DNA of 64,000 nt, taken from the NCBI RefSeq assembly GCF_910592395.1, contig NC_088315.1:622501-686500 (forward strand). Reading direction: 5' to 3'. This document shows positions 14,601 through 30,000 of this stretch, piece after piece. The position numbers and the translations under genes were made by a program. Under the pieces are notes generated by a model that was given only the letters and a program-made list of their open reading frames with translations, ran no database searches and was not told the origin of the DNA. Origin of the DNA: Lineus longissimus. Its lineage: Eukaryota > Nemertea > Pilidiophora > Heteronemertea > Lineidae. The first letter of the stretch is position 1. Each line of letters starts with the position of its first letter.

Positions 14601-17600
14601 CCGCTCTTTGGAAATGACCTGTTCGTTGTTCAAGTCACGCATGAAAAGTGAACAGTGACACGTTACATGAGAAAACGTTACATGTGAACAGTCAGTTAAC
14701 TTGTGACAAGTGACCCATGACAAATGACAGCGTGAATCATATATAACTCCTTCCAAGGAGGTTTGTGATCACGCCTTTCAGCCAACTCTACCTAATCTGG
14801 CACCAGTCTCTGGCAGGTGAAAACTTAAATGCTGCCTGCAGGAATCAACACGTTCCCCTTCGCCGATCATATGAGAGCCGATATGTCATCAAGGTGAGAC
14901 AATACCAGGAACCGAAATGACATGAACACATAATTAACGATAACGAATCTCAATTTCATTGACCAAGTAAACACTTTGACAGGTTACTAATCTAAAGTAT
15001 TGATGGTTTGTCAGGTTTTAGGGTTTGTCTTCTGGGTTGGCTAATTATCTACTATATCTCAATAACATGATAATTCCTAAATGAGTCAACCGTTCAAATG
15101 TAGTTCTTTCTTTTTCGATATTGTCAATGACATTTATAGCTCTTGCTCGTGTTGGCGTGGGAATCCTACATCTCGAGATAAACGCCATAATTGTTTATTG
15201 TTATCTTTCATCGCCGTCTCAAATTGAGAGGAAATTTGATCAACTTGACCTAGTCATGAATACTCTGATGAACAATGAAATGGTGAATCTAATTGGACGA
15301 GACAAAAGGAAGTTGCATCAATTCTACTTGTGATTGGCTCACCCCAATGACATCCTCGATTGATTAGTACGTGTGATTGGACAATAGTATGGGCAGTCTC
15401 ACCAATGTGGCCATTTCCATGTAAGCACATGGTATTTGCATTTTCGGTGTGCCCCTCTGTGCGGACCTTCGGAAAGAGTAATGTTTCAATCCCCCACCGG
15501 CAAAAGAGTGAAATTGCGAGAATAAGGCCAATGCTGTGTATTCAAGGCCCAAGTTTCTCTGAGACGTTCGAAAACTGTGCCGTGCAGGTCAATCAAAAAA
15601 TCATGAATGTAGACTCTTGATCGTGAGAAATACCTGTCAGAACTGTCATAGGCCTTCAGCCACGGTATCCTGTGCAAGGCAAACAACACCCATTCTGGTT
15701 TTCTGTCATTTTCTCAAGGAGGAAACAGACTAAATGTGAAAGTCAACGCCAAATTTGGGTCAGCTTCGTTTGATGTGTAAATAGGTAAAGGTGGTCTTCA
15801 ATGCGATGATTTGTAAGTCAACAACTGCACTGCAAATATCAACAGATGACGAAGAAAGCATCTTCTTTTCCTCATTCAGAATTTCTAGTGACCTTGACCT
15901 TAGCTGAATAACCCTTGAGACAAGATATGTGTTATTTCAGGGTCCTGCATCAATACAACACGGAAACCATGTTGCTGCCAAACCAGATACATACCAAGCT
16001 AAATAGTTTGCAACCAACTAGCAAAATCCGCTTTCTGACCTTTCTAAACTTGAAAATGACATTTAACATAACTTTCTCTGGTGATCTTATGGTGAAATGA
16101 ATACAGGTGTGAAGTTCACGCACTCTGCTTTGGTGTTGTCGTCGCGGTCATTGTGGTCACTTGATGGCAATGAGTACTAAAGAAAGATTGCCAAAGAGAA
16201 CTCGAAGCAATACGCTAAAGTTTACGATCGATGTTGTGCAGGACATATCCAAATACTCACGAAACCCCATCGATATAGACCTGGATAATACACGGAAGAC
16301 AGACATACTTCATTTCCTTATTACTGTACATTGCATTCTCCTGAAGGTACACTAGGGTTTCTTGAAAATTCAAATTCAAATCAGTCCAGCCATTGAGTTA
16401 ACACCTTTAACGCCAATCACCCGCAAAGCTGATCAAAACTCATGAAAATCGATTAAGTAATCCAACCATCAAATAAACTTATCGATGACGGCATTGATTT
16501 GTGGACACAGCAATGTTTTGTGGTGTCAGCCATTAGTGTTTGCTCGGACGACACATGCTGTGATAATTGCGTGATTTGATATTGTGACCAAAGTCTTCGA
16601 TAGCCTATCTTGTGGTAGTCAGTTAGTTGTGCAAGTTCAATGATAGCTCGGATTCTTCTCATAGAGGTGAGTGGTTTCGTCAACATGTCGGCATTTTGCG
16701 ATGGTTTGTGGGGTCTTCTCTTCTTGTGATCATCTGGGACTGTGTACCTCGGATATAGCTTCAGCGAGATCTTTTCGCGAAATCTTGCAGTGGTCGCGAG
16801 ATTTCACCAGACTGAATAGGCGGGTAGAATCATTAGTATTCTCGGACGAGTTTGTAAGATAGCGTCGAAATCACGTCGCCAACTTTTCCTTTGGCCCTCA
16901 TAAGCTTCTGCAATCCCCCTTTTCCGAGATTCTCTCCGAGTTGAATAAAACATTTGCTGCAACCATGTTGTTTTCAAAAATGTTTGATTCCATGTTTGGC
17001 TTAGGTTGGTACGCAGTGAGCCACCTTGTCGCCACTGACTGATGTAAGGTCTTATGAGATATGTCGCTCTTCGATTGTTGGCTCGTGGCAATATATCACG
17101 AGAATCGTATCCATTCTTCCACACGCAATAAATGTCCAAATCAATCGTAGTTCTAATCATGTGGTAACGAATAGATAACAATAAGCTGTTGATGTTTAAA
17201 AACCTTGTTAATTAAACTGACATGAAAATAAAATCCCCGTTTGATAAGGATGTCTGGTTTATCCTGCCAACCGTCCTATTCAAGTTGCTTTAAGTTGTGG
17301 ACAAACTGCATTTTGGTAATTTACCGCTATTGCATGTTCTGCACAGTTTGGATTCGTTATCCTTGAAAAAGGCCGATATTCTCTGGCAATTTCAACCTTT
17401 CCACACTATCAAAAGGCCTAAAGGTGCCGTGTTTGTTGGATTATGGTGCATGGATGGCGCGCAACCAAAGGCCCGCTATTTGCACCACTTTTGCATGAAT
17501 ATATCAAAATTTGTTTAGCCGAGTAATGTGATTGCATTGTTAGAAGATAAACAATCATTTTACTAAGCTCATAGTTAGATAAATAAAAAAGTGGATCATG

Positions 17601-20600
17601 TGATCCATGTGGCAGTGGGCTTGCGGCACGTTGCCTGGTATTCACCGCTGATTCTTGAAGTAATGTATTTGAAATCACACTCTCGCTCTCGTGACAAGCT
17701 CCATTTTGAGTTGAGTGTGTCGGGTAACATAATAGGCCTAGAAATGCCCTAAGGAAATGCCTCAAATTTAAATTTGTTCTTCTGAGCCCATGAATGAATG
17801 TGATATTTGTGAATGGAACACCCTCGAGCTGCTTCTATAAAACTATTAAATTCATCTTGTGCTTACTGGCGTCACGTATCGAATATTAGTTACGATATAG
17901 GACTATATGGTCGTCTGCCAGTGAAAACTAAATTTTGCCCAGCAATACCCGACAGGTGAAGTTCTACTTTTAGCCGGACCCACACCCAGAGTCTGACCAG
18001 CCCTCCCCCATTAAAGCATTGTCTGACCGTATCTTGGCATTTAATCACTAATGATGTCAGCTATTAAAGGCAGCCTGGCGGCAGTAACAAGGTTTCCTTC
18101 CCGGCGATTGGTATTAGTCTCGACCCTCAGATACATGATGGCCAAGGGCCGGGTAGGGGTTTTCTTGGAGTGACGGGTTGATGATCGTCACAACCCTCTC
18201 TGACGTCAAGTGTCTTCTCATCAGACACCCGAGATCAAGGCCACCCGAAGCTTCTATTCCAATAGCAATAAAGGCTTTTTCGAGAAGCCTTTGGTCGACT
18301 TTCCTACTTCAATCAACTTTGTGTTATGAAGCAGTTCACTTACGGTGAACCTACTCGATCAGTAAGACATCCATGCAACTACGTTGTCGCATGTAAACCA
18401 AATATGTAGAAAACCGTGGCCTTACTATTCCTGCAAATGCGTGTATGTTCCCTTAAGGTTTCAAGATCTCTTGACAGATAATCCCTGTCACCCTAAACTC
18501 CCCAAGGCGACTGTGACAAAACCACAGAATAGTCTGATATAGTGCTAACCTTGCATCAGACAATGGCTCACGGATGGTTGATGGACAGCTCCGCCACCAG
18601 AACCATCGCTCGCACGGCACAACTTTGGTCGCATTAGCCCGCGGACAAAGGAACAGCACAAAGAGTGACGGGCGGACAAGGCCCCAACACTAACGGGTGA
18701 AGAGCCATTCCATCGAGTATCTCACCCATCAATAGAGAATTTATGGCGAGAATCAATGGACCAACCTATTCTTCTCAAACACAGTGTCTTTATCAAATTT
18801 ACCGTTTAAATGAGCACATTTGTTGTACTGGGCGGGGTAGAGGTTCTGTCCTTGTATACCAGGCATGGCCTTGCATAGTTTGTGAATTTCTCGCCGATAT
18901 GACTGTGATATGACACCCGACCACCCAGCGGCGGAATAGGTGAATACACAGCCTGCTTTATTATCGCCCTGACATTCGTTAGTGAGAGTTGAGCTGCGGT
19001 TAGCCGCGCTTGATATCAACAAAAAGGGAGCGTACCAATTCGACTATAATTGGATATATCCATATCCCATAACCAGTTTTCTTTGTGTCGGTAGTTTTCC
19101 AACTGTGTTCGATTCTTTTTTGGATATACTGAAGAGTGTCTGATGCTTTCATTGAAATGGATATTACCGCTATTCATAAGTAAGACAGTCGGTTCTAACT
19201 TACAAGACATTGTCGTCTACCACAGTAAAATATATGATATGTGTGTTAGGTTTTTTCTGGGATCTCGCTTTTAACTAACTTGATACTCTAAAAGGTGTCA
19301 AGAAGGTACTAGTGGGACACTTGGTCCGCACTCTTTGTGACAGGGTCGTGTTGTATACATTAAGTGGTAAGTTTTATAAAATCGCAGGTATTATATGCTT
19401 CAAAATTCAGTCAATATTGAAATTTGAGGAGAAAAAAACTACTTAAAACTACTGAATTTCAGCCCAGTTGGGTCGAAGCTGGAGCGAGTAGAGTTGACTT
19501 GTATTTTATTTTTATTGTACTTTCAGTCTGAATATTCTGTAAAGACAGGACGATACGATCATAAACAGTGGTGGAAACATCGGCCAAACAGATCTTAAGT
19601 AAGGATTAACACATCTTGATCATTTAATTGGATGACTACACTTGGCATTGGCTACTATTACGTTCACGCGAGAGCTTTTCTCGGATCAGGAACACACCGA
19701 CATAAAGCGATTGATTAATGATTCAACAATGAAGGTAGGCATCATTTTATCCAACAAATGGCTCCCTAGGTTTGTCGATTTCCTTCCTTACTGTAGCACA
19801 TCTTTCGCAATTCATTAGATACTGGCATCGCTGAGATAAAACTAGATATAAAGACAAACGTTCGACTCTCGTATCTTTGGTATGTCACATCATCACCCAG
19901 GTCGTCACCTGCATCTGTTATCCAGTCCAAGGGCAGGTATCGAACTTGACGAAGCCATAACAACAAAACGTTTGTAAAACACTGATATTCAATAATCCAG
20001 TAAATATTACGAATGGAAGGTGAACAACAAAACAAATAGGCAAATAAACAAAGAGTGACGTGTATCTGAACATGAGCGCTTTTCAATCCCTGGATATCTC
20101 ATACATTATGAAATCAATTATTCTAAGCCATGGGTTACGCCCAGAAAATTAGTCTCGTAGGTTTCATTCGCGTTGTCATTCAATCTCTTGGTATGGCCGT
20201 ATTTTGAAAGCAAACCAATACCTTTCATCATTACCCACCTTGGGTGAGAGAAGGCATTTAAATCGAAGTTTTAAAATACAGCAATACCAGAATACAGATT
20301 ACACAGGTAGAACAAAATGAACAATGACTTCGACAGCGCTGACAATCATCATCAAAGAAAACTTATAACACGCAATTGACATCATTCATTACATTTCATT
20401 TGTTGGTTGGGTTCCATGTGTTACCTGGTAACCAGTCCCAAGTGAGTGAGAATTAATTGCATGGATACCGATCTGATGTAACTCGAGACATCCTCAGCCG
20501 AGAACAATGAAGGTCTGTGTTGATGAAAGTATCTATTCGTCCTGAAATGAGACAAGAGTGTCTCGTGTACCCTACTATTACTAGGGCAAAGATACTCACG

Positions 20601-23600
20601 AACATGAACACTGAGAGATGACGATGATGCTTCAGCCATCTTAAGTTCTCGAATTCGGGGGAGAGAAAATCGGCTCTTTCTCACCAATGTCTACGGAAGA
20701 TGACCAACAACAATGGCTCCAATGCCTGCGAGCATTGGCAAAGAATCAATAATTGTCACAGAGGTCAGGCATGTCAGGGAAGACACGGGGAGATGACACT
20801 GCCATTTGATACTCAGAATGACCCTCAGACAATCAATCCCATGGTCTAATCTGGCGAAGAGATCACGATTGCTAAAACAGGAATAGACAGTTGTGGAAGA
20901 ATGCAAAGGTGTTTGCGCTGTTGCAATGGCTTGTAATTTCTGAGTGGCTAGGCGACGGCGATGGGTCCTGACCTGAGGCTGGTTAAATCTAGCCTTTCTT
21001 TGATTGACAGATTCGGCGTTGTCTTCTTTGCAGTCAGCACTTCTGCTCGCTACATTTCTGTTTAACATGCATATAGGAATATGAAAAGAACTAAATAATG
21101 AAGATGACAACATCTTGCCTTCATAATACGAGCGAGTTTTCTCTCCTTGAAGTGGCAATCAATTCTGCACTGTTGCCGAGATCGATCAGTGCACTGCACC
21201 TGATGAACTGCCATCATCAATATGAAGAAACACAATACCTGAGGAAATTAGTGATCGAAGCACGCTCGGGTATTGAGAGAAAAATCAAGTGCGGTGTAAT
21301 CGATAACAAGGTGGTTATGAAAGAATCGGCGTTAAGTACCGCAAGGAGTTGAACTTGATTGGCGAGACACACCATCCGTCGTGTAAGAAGTCCTCCATGC
21401 TTTCTCCAAGTAGAAGGAGTGAAACCAGGCTGGAGTAACTTCTGTTATACTTGAGATGGGTTTCTTCAAAATAACGTGTTTCATTGAAAGGTCATTGAGG
21501 GAATGTACACACTGTGATTTCCAACCAGAAAACATGCAAAATAAATTCTCTAAAAACTCGTGACATTGGTCCTTCTGCGGGAGCATCTGGCTGAAGTAGT
21601 ACTCCCAACGCCCACGTATGAATGTCCGTTCAACACAAGAGCACTTACACATGGCTGCCTTCCGGTTTGCCCGATACGATCACGTGACTTTAATGACAGT
21701 CATGTGACTTTAATGGTTCTCGAGATATCAACCTTTCATTTGATTTGCGGTTCACGAGACGGCCAAGGTCAGCTAAGTTGAAAATGAGGCATTTGTTCTG
21801 CTTTTGAGTAGTTCAAAAAAGGAAATCATTGTTATAAATAAACTGAATTCATTAAGAGGCAAACAAATATAACATGATATTTCCTCTTGAAATAAAAGGG
21901 AGTGGCCATCGGTTGGAAAGCACTCCTTTCCGACATTGCCATGGTTGGTGGGCTAGGCCATGGGCCGTGTAGAGGCTGAGAGTTGTCTCTTTAAAAAAGG
22001 TTCAGGCTTCTCCGTGTGGGTAACGACTTCACCAGAGACAGAATAAAGCTTTCGAAAGAGACGATTGGTTCCTGAAATGTTTGGGAGGCCAAGTATTGTC
22101 CTGCTTCAAGGCCAAGGGTTATCCTCGCTGGCAACACTACCTGTGCTGTTTCTGATGTGTCCTAGTTTTTGCCATGACAGTCAGAGGCTACAGTTTTCGA
22201 GGCTTAAATCCTCTCTTTAGAGAGTCAGTTACCTTTGATACTTCGATATTTTTCATTTTTCAAGGTCACAGGCGGGGAGAAGGCAATCTCCTCTTGACGG
22301 TGTTGACTGCTGACTTGAATAGTATGTTACATGTAGCTGCTGGATGTAAGTTTACGTTGAAGAGTTGTTTTCGAAAAAGTTTACCTGGTGAAGCATTTAC
22401 AAACACTTGAAACTTTGACTTTGATGGAAAACTGAGTCAAGTGGCAATTCTTCCTATGTCGAAAGGAGATGTTGTTGACATATTGTCTAATGGTAGATTT
22501 GAAGGGTTCATGTACAGCATAACATCGGGTTAATTAGAGAATTCCCTTTCAATGAAAAGGTAACTACATGAAGACTTCAACATGCTATGGGAGATAAGTC
22601 GACAGTTGAACCATTATCAACGTCCGCGATGATTCAGCGTCTGCGTCGGTTGCCAAGCAGCAGTTAACCAACCTCAGGGTCTTTCAGTCCCACGGGGTAA
22701 GAAGTACAGAACTTGGTGGGATAGGTCGGGGTATAGGTTTCTGGGTGCGGTGCTGAATGACATGAACAAAGCAATCTAGAAACGTTATGGATGCCACACC
22801 AAATTTGGATGTAGAACACTCTGTTATATTTACAATCTGAAAGTTGTCCAGAAATATTGATAGATGGACCGATTAGGCTCAAAGGGCACGTGTCGTTACG
22901 CCCCCTAGTGAATAGAACTATAGAAAAGGGTTTGGTGCCCCCAGAGGGGTAGGAAAGGCGAATACTTGTAAATCAATCTCAGAGATATTTGTGGCGTCTC
23001 AGACAAGGAAAGGGGCAGTCTCAAGCTGCGTGGAGCAGCGTCCTGTGCAATTAGCCGTCCTGACGCGTGTTCGGGTGACCAATGTCTTATTGTAGAGATG
23101 ACCAGTAAAGTGGTACCTAGGTTTTCCTCTCAGGCAACGCCCGGCACGCGTCCACAGCTGCCCGACGCAACAGGACGGAAATAACTTTGATTTGGCACAA
23201 AATCTCAAGGACGGTGACGCGTGCTTCGTATCATTGGTGTCTTGTTTGCTGTGTCTGGAGCCAGTCGAATATGAAACGTGCTCAGCACAGGAACCAAAGA
23301 ACACTGCCGTCAAATATCATACAAATGTCCATCATTAGGCTACTCAAGGCGTGAATAAGGCCGTCGAGAGTGCCAACATATGGAAAATTATTTCATACAT
23401 TTTATTGTCAACAAACATATTATGAAGTCTTTGATAACGCCACATTCAATATCATGTCCATTCAAAATGAATGGTGTCCATGCTGAATGCATGCTGAGTG
23501 ATAAATAGGTCACATATCAATTTGGTTGATACGGTCTCTATTCATATTTCTTACCCAGGAAATCAACTGATTGATTAGTGAATGTTAATTCATGTACATG

Positions 23601-26600
23601 TAAGCCTACATGTCTCAATTTTCAAGATAACACATATGTTCAACAACTTGACTATTAATCGGAAGTCGTCAGTGGCTTAATGCATCATTGTGTTCGTAGC
23701 CTGAATTTGCCATCAACACCGTCATCATTAGGGTACGTGCCCTCGATAACATTCAAACCTATCCCCAACAACTAGCTAGATTGCCACATATGCCGTTGCC
23801 TTTTTTCATTTCTATAGATCTCACGCCGGCATTTGATTCTTCATCCCAGGCAGCTGTTGAGCCGATTGTTACGATGTCTGAGTGTCTGCATTGAATGCAC
23901 TGGATGCAATATGATACAATATGGTGACGCAGTAAAATTGCGTTTGTCAACTCTTGATCAATGACCGACTGATTCAGTATATCGTCTATGATCGGTTTTG
24001 GTGAGGACGTTACTGATACCAAGGTAAAGTGCCGGATATCTGCTTCTTGCTCCATTCATTTCAGTTGCTTAGTTTCTGTTTGGGCAGGGAGGTCATGTGT
24101 TGGCTTCCATTTTGAAGATCATGGCGCCATTCTCTTTGATAAGCGGGTTGGATAAACACTTGGATATCAGGAATTCTCTCTTGTGCATTGAATCATGCAG
24201 AGGAGATTCCCCGATAATCGGATGTCCAACCTTCAAGGACAGGTTCTAGATACGCGACTCCGTGTGGTCATTCTTTTATAAAAACATTGTCCAAATGTTC
24301 TTTACCATTCTAAACAAGGTCGTTGAACACATTTTGAGTCAGTCAGATATGAATGCTTTATTTGGCTCTAATGGATTAAGCATTCACTGTGAATGCTTTA
24401 GCAGGGTGCTGTCGAAATTCAAGGGAAGACACTGGGCAATTTACTCATAAGTGATCGCACATACTGGTCACGAAAGATAGGAATTTCCTGCCAAATACGC
24501 CTTCCTAGCAATGGTGAAGAAATGCCTTACATCATTTACCATTCAACCAAGGGTAAAAAAATGCAGGAATTTCCTATGTGTATCTAAGAAGAACCGCGAG
24601 GGTAGATCACGAGTGTATACACTGTACAGACTTTTAGGTCAATGATCAAGCCAATGACCTGCACACATATCACAGGCCCGACCACTGACCTCTCAGCGAG
24701 GTTTCACGGTTGAAGTTTTCTGGCCGATCCCTGGCTGTACAGTCATCACTCACGGAAGGCACAGTTACTCATCATTAGAACTCGCACGAAAGGCGGTCAA
24801 AATTTGAAGCAAAGTCGATCGAAAGGCCAATGATTTTCTTTAGCCAAGGAGGGCCTGCCTCTCCCCTTTTTACTTCCATTTGGGAAACAACGAGTCGTAC
24901 ATGGAAGTCAAGTTGGTCAGTTACAAAGACTTCTCAAGAGATACGTGCAAAAGCAGACATGCCAGATAGTGTACCAAATGCCGTTTTGTCACGCGCTACT
25001 TTACGTTTTCTTACTTGACAATATCCGTCAGGTAAATCAAGTTATTGGATGACCTACTTTATTCCGTGTCCTGGCCAGGTGACACTGACCACGCTTACAA
25101 AATAGAGTAAATGCTTGGTCTGCTTGGTGGTTGACTCCATGGGGTGCATCTCACCAAAGCAGAGGGCATGGTAGGAATAATGTGTTCTATATTGCTGCTG
25201 TATGTATGCTAATGTATGTTGGACGGGTTGTATAACGATTCGGATAGCTGTCTATTCTGCGTTTGGTGATACATACCAGGGACTATACACTGATCCGATA
25301 GAACCAATGATACTATATTTCTGTCATTGATATGAGCAAGCATTGATATAAGTACGTCAGATTAGATTATTAAAGTGAGGAGTTTATACAGGGTTCTAAT
25401 AAGACAGATTTGGACAATCTCCAATTAAGTTACGACTAAATTCGTGTTTGAGGAATATATCCACTGACATGACTGAGGGGTTGACAACGTACACTCACAA
25501 TATTAACCCAGCATTGACCTTACATGCATCTCCGCTGTGTCATCTGTCCAAAATTGCTTTTTAATTTGATTAGAAAAAAACCTTCAACCAAGCAAATGTT
25601 AAAAACATGCTGCTCTAAGGTCTCTTGAAAGTCACGTTTAAGGCCCTATCATTTGGCCCATTTAAGTGTTAGATGAATTTACGCCTTTCTGTCTTTTTCA
25701 AAAGTGCCGCCTCTCATGTTTATGTCTAATAAAAACGCGAGCCCCTTCACAGGAAGGTCAGGAAGAACTCACTGAACAGATCACACACGCATCGATCAAA
25801 TCTGAAGAGGTTCGATTTGTGACAAGTTGAAAATTGCTTTCTTTTGTTTAGCCTTCTCATGCCTACGAACACAGTACTGAAAAAGTCGTTACAAAATAAT
25901 TTTGTTCGACCGCCCACTTTCAAGGCCTTGTCTAAATGACAAGATTGTGAACTTTGTTGCCTTCCCCTACAAACATAGCATAACAAACGTGTAAAGGCGG
26001 ACTATGTTTTCAAACAACATGACAGAGTTGACGGTTGGATTTAACGGTCCTCAATCGTACTGTTCCTAGAATGTGTGTTGAACGTTTCTCCTCAAGAACT
26101 GACTGTGTCCCTGTCTCTCTCCTGTCTAGAAGAGCTGGATATCCTTTCGCCATGCCACTGCTGTTGCAGATTATTGATGTTTTTATCATCACTGCTTTAT
26201 CTTCCAGATCCATTCTTAACGGTGGATTGTAAAGCAGCTAGAGCAGGATATGGTGGATTAAGCAACACGATGGACGGTAAGTGGAATCTCTCCTTTTTCA
26301 CAGAAGCAAAAATGACAAAAATGTGTGCAGGAGTAAAATAGATACCGCAGCTCATGTGTCGCTGATCGGGTGGCTTTCCAACGTAATGGCAACGATATCT
26401 GGCATTTGTGTGGTTATTACAGAATGGTGCAAATGAATCAAGGTATCCACTCTATACCCTCATACTTCTTCACTGGTCATGCCCGGTTCTCCGAAGCATT
26501 CATGCAACGGTGATACATGAAGGTATAATCCGATTTCCTTCCGATCTATGACAGCTTACAGGTAAAGGAGACCAAATATAGTATTCGTACACCCTCAAAC

Positions 26601-26778
26601 CATCTTTGGTTCACCTACTCAACCCACCGCAAATATGGTCAGTTGTTCGAGAAAATAGCCAACGGGTGATATCATCTACATAACATTTAGTTAACAGCTT
26701 AATGCGCATCTCTCAATTAATCCAATAGATTGTGCTATTTTTCTACCTGTGACTATGTTGGCTGATAATGGCTCATAA
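11611..26778. other. Gene-poor intergenic DNA, no gene recognised
   Basis: About 15 kb without a supportable gene. The longest open frames (minus 16804-17181, minus 20691-21158, minus 17418-17765) have no motif I recognise and no neighbouring exon that extends them. A 14540-14760 stretch is rich in scattered GTGAC/TGACA words. No RNA gene was detected by eye. Confidence 0.55.
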
Positions 26779-26792
26779 CCCCCCCCCCCCCC
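26779..26792. repeat. 14-base C homopolymer
   Basis: Fourteen consecutive C residues in intergenic DNA. Confidence 0.95.
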
Positions 26793-26867
26793 TTTCTTCA
26801 GAAGCATCTTATGGAAAGTCCTGATTTCAAGTCTTGGAATGGCAGGTTGATTTGATTGATTAGGAGG

Positions 26868-27010
26868 GACTGCTTGGGGTACCAAAGTGCTGTCTGCTGA
26901 TCACCAGAGGTCGTAAGTTCAAATCACATCTGAACCACTAAGTTGCACTTTCAACGGTTGTGCGCGTGACTGGAACTGTCACTTTAATGACGTGGGATGT
27001 ACACGTTGTC
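26868..27010 (+). mobile_element. Possible tRNA-derived SINE fragment
   Basis: A segment containing 'gaggtcgtaagttcaaatca' resembles a degenerate RNA polymerase III B box (GGTTCRANTCC). It follows a plausible A-box-like stretch ('taccaaagtgctgtctgctg') and is followed by unrelated sequence, as in a SINE with a tRNA-like head. It does not fold as an intact tRNA by eye. The boundaries are approximate. Confidence 0.35.
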
Positions 27011-30000
27011 GGACGAATTAAGTGTTATTGTGAACGTGAATGAATGGTGATGTGTAATGATAGTCAAATGGCCTAGGTCGCCGATAAATCATATTTTACG
27101 GTTATGGATCTGTGGGGACAAGGTGGGTCGTGATATGATTGGGGACAACCGTGACCACAAAAACATCGAGTGGTTTGTTGTCGGTATAGCCTTGCTCTAA
27201 TGGACGTTAAATTTGTAGGTTTTAATATGTATTTGAGATGCACAGTCCCATCTGGCTTGCAGTGAATCACGTGAACTAAAGTACGACCATAAAACTATTG
27301 GGTTCTGTGCGTGATTCGCCATCACAAGGGAGAGTTCATGTTACAATTCATGTTACAGGCACCACCTCCATACATGCCATAAATGACTTCTTTTCGTTTG
27401 ATACCAACTGAAAGAGTGGCCAAATCCATCAACAAGTCGATACGCGTGGGTTGTTGCGCTGTCAACTAAAGGGTAATTTGTGATTAGAATTTGACTTTCT
27501 TCTCATTAAAAGCCCGGCGGCACAACGTCTTTTCAGTAAAATCCCTTTCATTGAAATCTAATTTATATCAAAGAGGTAGATTTTCATTGGCCGTAATCCC
27601 CATTTAGGGTAAAATCAAGTGTAATTTAGCATTTCCTTCAAAAGCCATGACGCTTTTATCAAAAAAGAACAGATTAAACTTCACTGTGAACCGCTTCACA
27701 CCTTGATACTTTTTTTGTTATTCTAAATTGAATCTCTGAGCCGCACCGATTAAGAGTTTTCCCACCATAAGTGCAAAAATCGTTAGAACAACTTAAATCC
27801 TTAAAGTAAATTTAAATGAAGATAGTCTTTGAAAGGATAGGCATTCTTGCTAATAATCACAGTGGTCGAGTCTTAATTACTCGCCAGGACAATTACCTTC
27901 AAGCGGTCCTCACGTCAGTCTTAGATTGCTTTGCATAACTTCTTTTATACGAAGTCCTCGAGAGTTTAATTCGGCGTATTTGAATTTAATTCGACGTGTT
28001 TACTGTACATTTAGCTTGTTTTATCATGACAAAGTGTAAAGGTAATTTAGATTTAAATGAAGCCTGTTGACATGTTAGGCTGTGTGTCTTTCGGACGACT
28101 CAAATACTGGCGGGAGATATTTACCAACATATCCACAATGGTCAAGTGTGTGTGTAAAACGTAACGTGAAGGTAACGCCTTGTTTACCAGTAAATTGTAA
28201 GATTGTAAATCATTTTGTATTGTTAAACGAGTTGTGGTCTTGATTGAGTGGGTATTACGGCAGTGACAACTTTCAAATAGGACGGACTTTGCCAAACCGA
28301 CAGCGGGTTTTAGTCCGGGCTTGACAAACGAATTACTCCAAGGTCAGGTCGACTGTCGCCGATATCATCATCATCACACCAGGATTCTACGAATGGATAG
28401 TGTACACAACCTGTTCGACCACCATCTCAAGACCCTGGACTAAAATCCACTTATGACACGGTTACTACAGGTGTCCCTTTTCTCCCAGGCAGGCCATTGT
28501 CATCCCAAAACCACTATCAACACAAGCCAACCACACGAAAGGAAAACCAGATCGAATCATATTTGCCTGCGAGCGTTTGTCCTTTCTGAATAAACAGTCC
28601 AAGCTGAAATTCAATGATCGAATCTGCCAGATATCCACTATGGTATGTCAGAGTAAGATAGTCCGTGAGAAGCCTTGGGAGGTTTTGGCAATGGGCCCTA
28701 GATTCTCATCATTTTGTGGATGAATGGCTTTAATGTACGAAATGTTGGCGATAGTTTCGGTGTGTCTTTTAGAGTAACGGTCTGACAACATAGCGTGGTA
28801 CTGTTAGACTCCTTGAGAGTCATGACAATGGCCCCCAGATTCCCTCCCATCATGGCTATGTTGAATGGCTTGTGGTTGGAAGTGTTGGCGCTAGTTTCCT
28901 GTACTTAGTAGAAGTGAACATATTCGTGATCAAACGAAGTCAATCAGTTTGAGAATGAAATGGAGCTGTACAGAGAGAAGCAGTTGATGCTGGAGATATT
29001 ATATCAATCTGGTACCAGTAATCTAACAGCATACACAATTGCTTGCACCAACTACATTGTTGGCCAGATATGATGTAGCGAGTGATCCCCTTAGAACACT
29101 AAATGGGCTCTCTTCATATCCTTTAAAAAACAATCCAAAAAACGAGACAGAATTCACAGGAGCATCGGATTTGTCCTGAACTTTTTTGTGCCCTGTTATT
29201 CCAACCCCATTCAAATACAAAAACATTTTGAAACATATGCCGTTTGTTTACCTTCCTTTCAAATCGTTCGAAAGGACCCACGTGACCAAACCAACTAATG
29301 GAAGCATTCAGCTGTCTCACCATTGTCGTTGTTCACAATATCATGTCATTCTGCGCTATATCGCTGCATAGCGCAGTTGTGCTAAATTGTCTATCTGACT
29401 AATATCGATTATGACACGATAAGGATATAATCTAAAAAAATATTTATCGCATTACAATTAAGGAGAAAAAGGATATACATTGGATTAAGAATTCATTAAC
29501 TGACACGGCTATGGAACAGTCATTCTACAGTATGTCACAACCGGGACTACGTTTCTCTTTCCGATTTGGGACATCATTTCGCCGAGAAGATTTGGATTAA
29601 CAATAATATGGTAAGATACCAGTGTGGTCTTGGACCTCTGTGTTATGTGTTTCTCTCATTATACCGGGTTTCCGCGGGTGAGGTTGGATGGGTTCACTAC
29701 AGTACGGCTCATCACCATATCGCGTTGTCTCCGTCACCTGTTCATTGTCAACCAGAAAAAACCGTCCTCGTATTTTCATTGGCTTTACTATTGAAAAAAG
29801 TGGATGATCTTGTCATCTACTCGCCAAAGCATCATCGATTCCTTAACCTCTAAAGATCAAGGTTATGTTCAAACTTAGAGTAATCTAAGGTTCAAATCAA
29901 TGCTGAATAAGTTTCAGAGCCAGAGCGTTTTAGGAGCTGAGAAGGCAAACCGAGAGGTTTCACTCGTCTTGATGTTTACAACTAGAGTGGCGCGAAAGGT

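Noticed and set aside
16804-17181. 125-codon minus-strand open frame
   Set aside because: No family motif, biased composition or exon partner was seen. It is treated as chance.
20691-21158. 155-codon minus-strand open frame, the longest in the gene-poor half
   Set aside because: It begins at a TTG, has no recognisable motif, and no neighbouring exon extends it in phase. This length can arise by chance in 34 kb of six-frame sequence.
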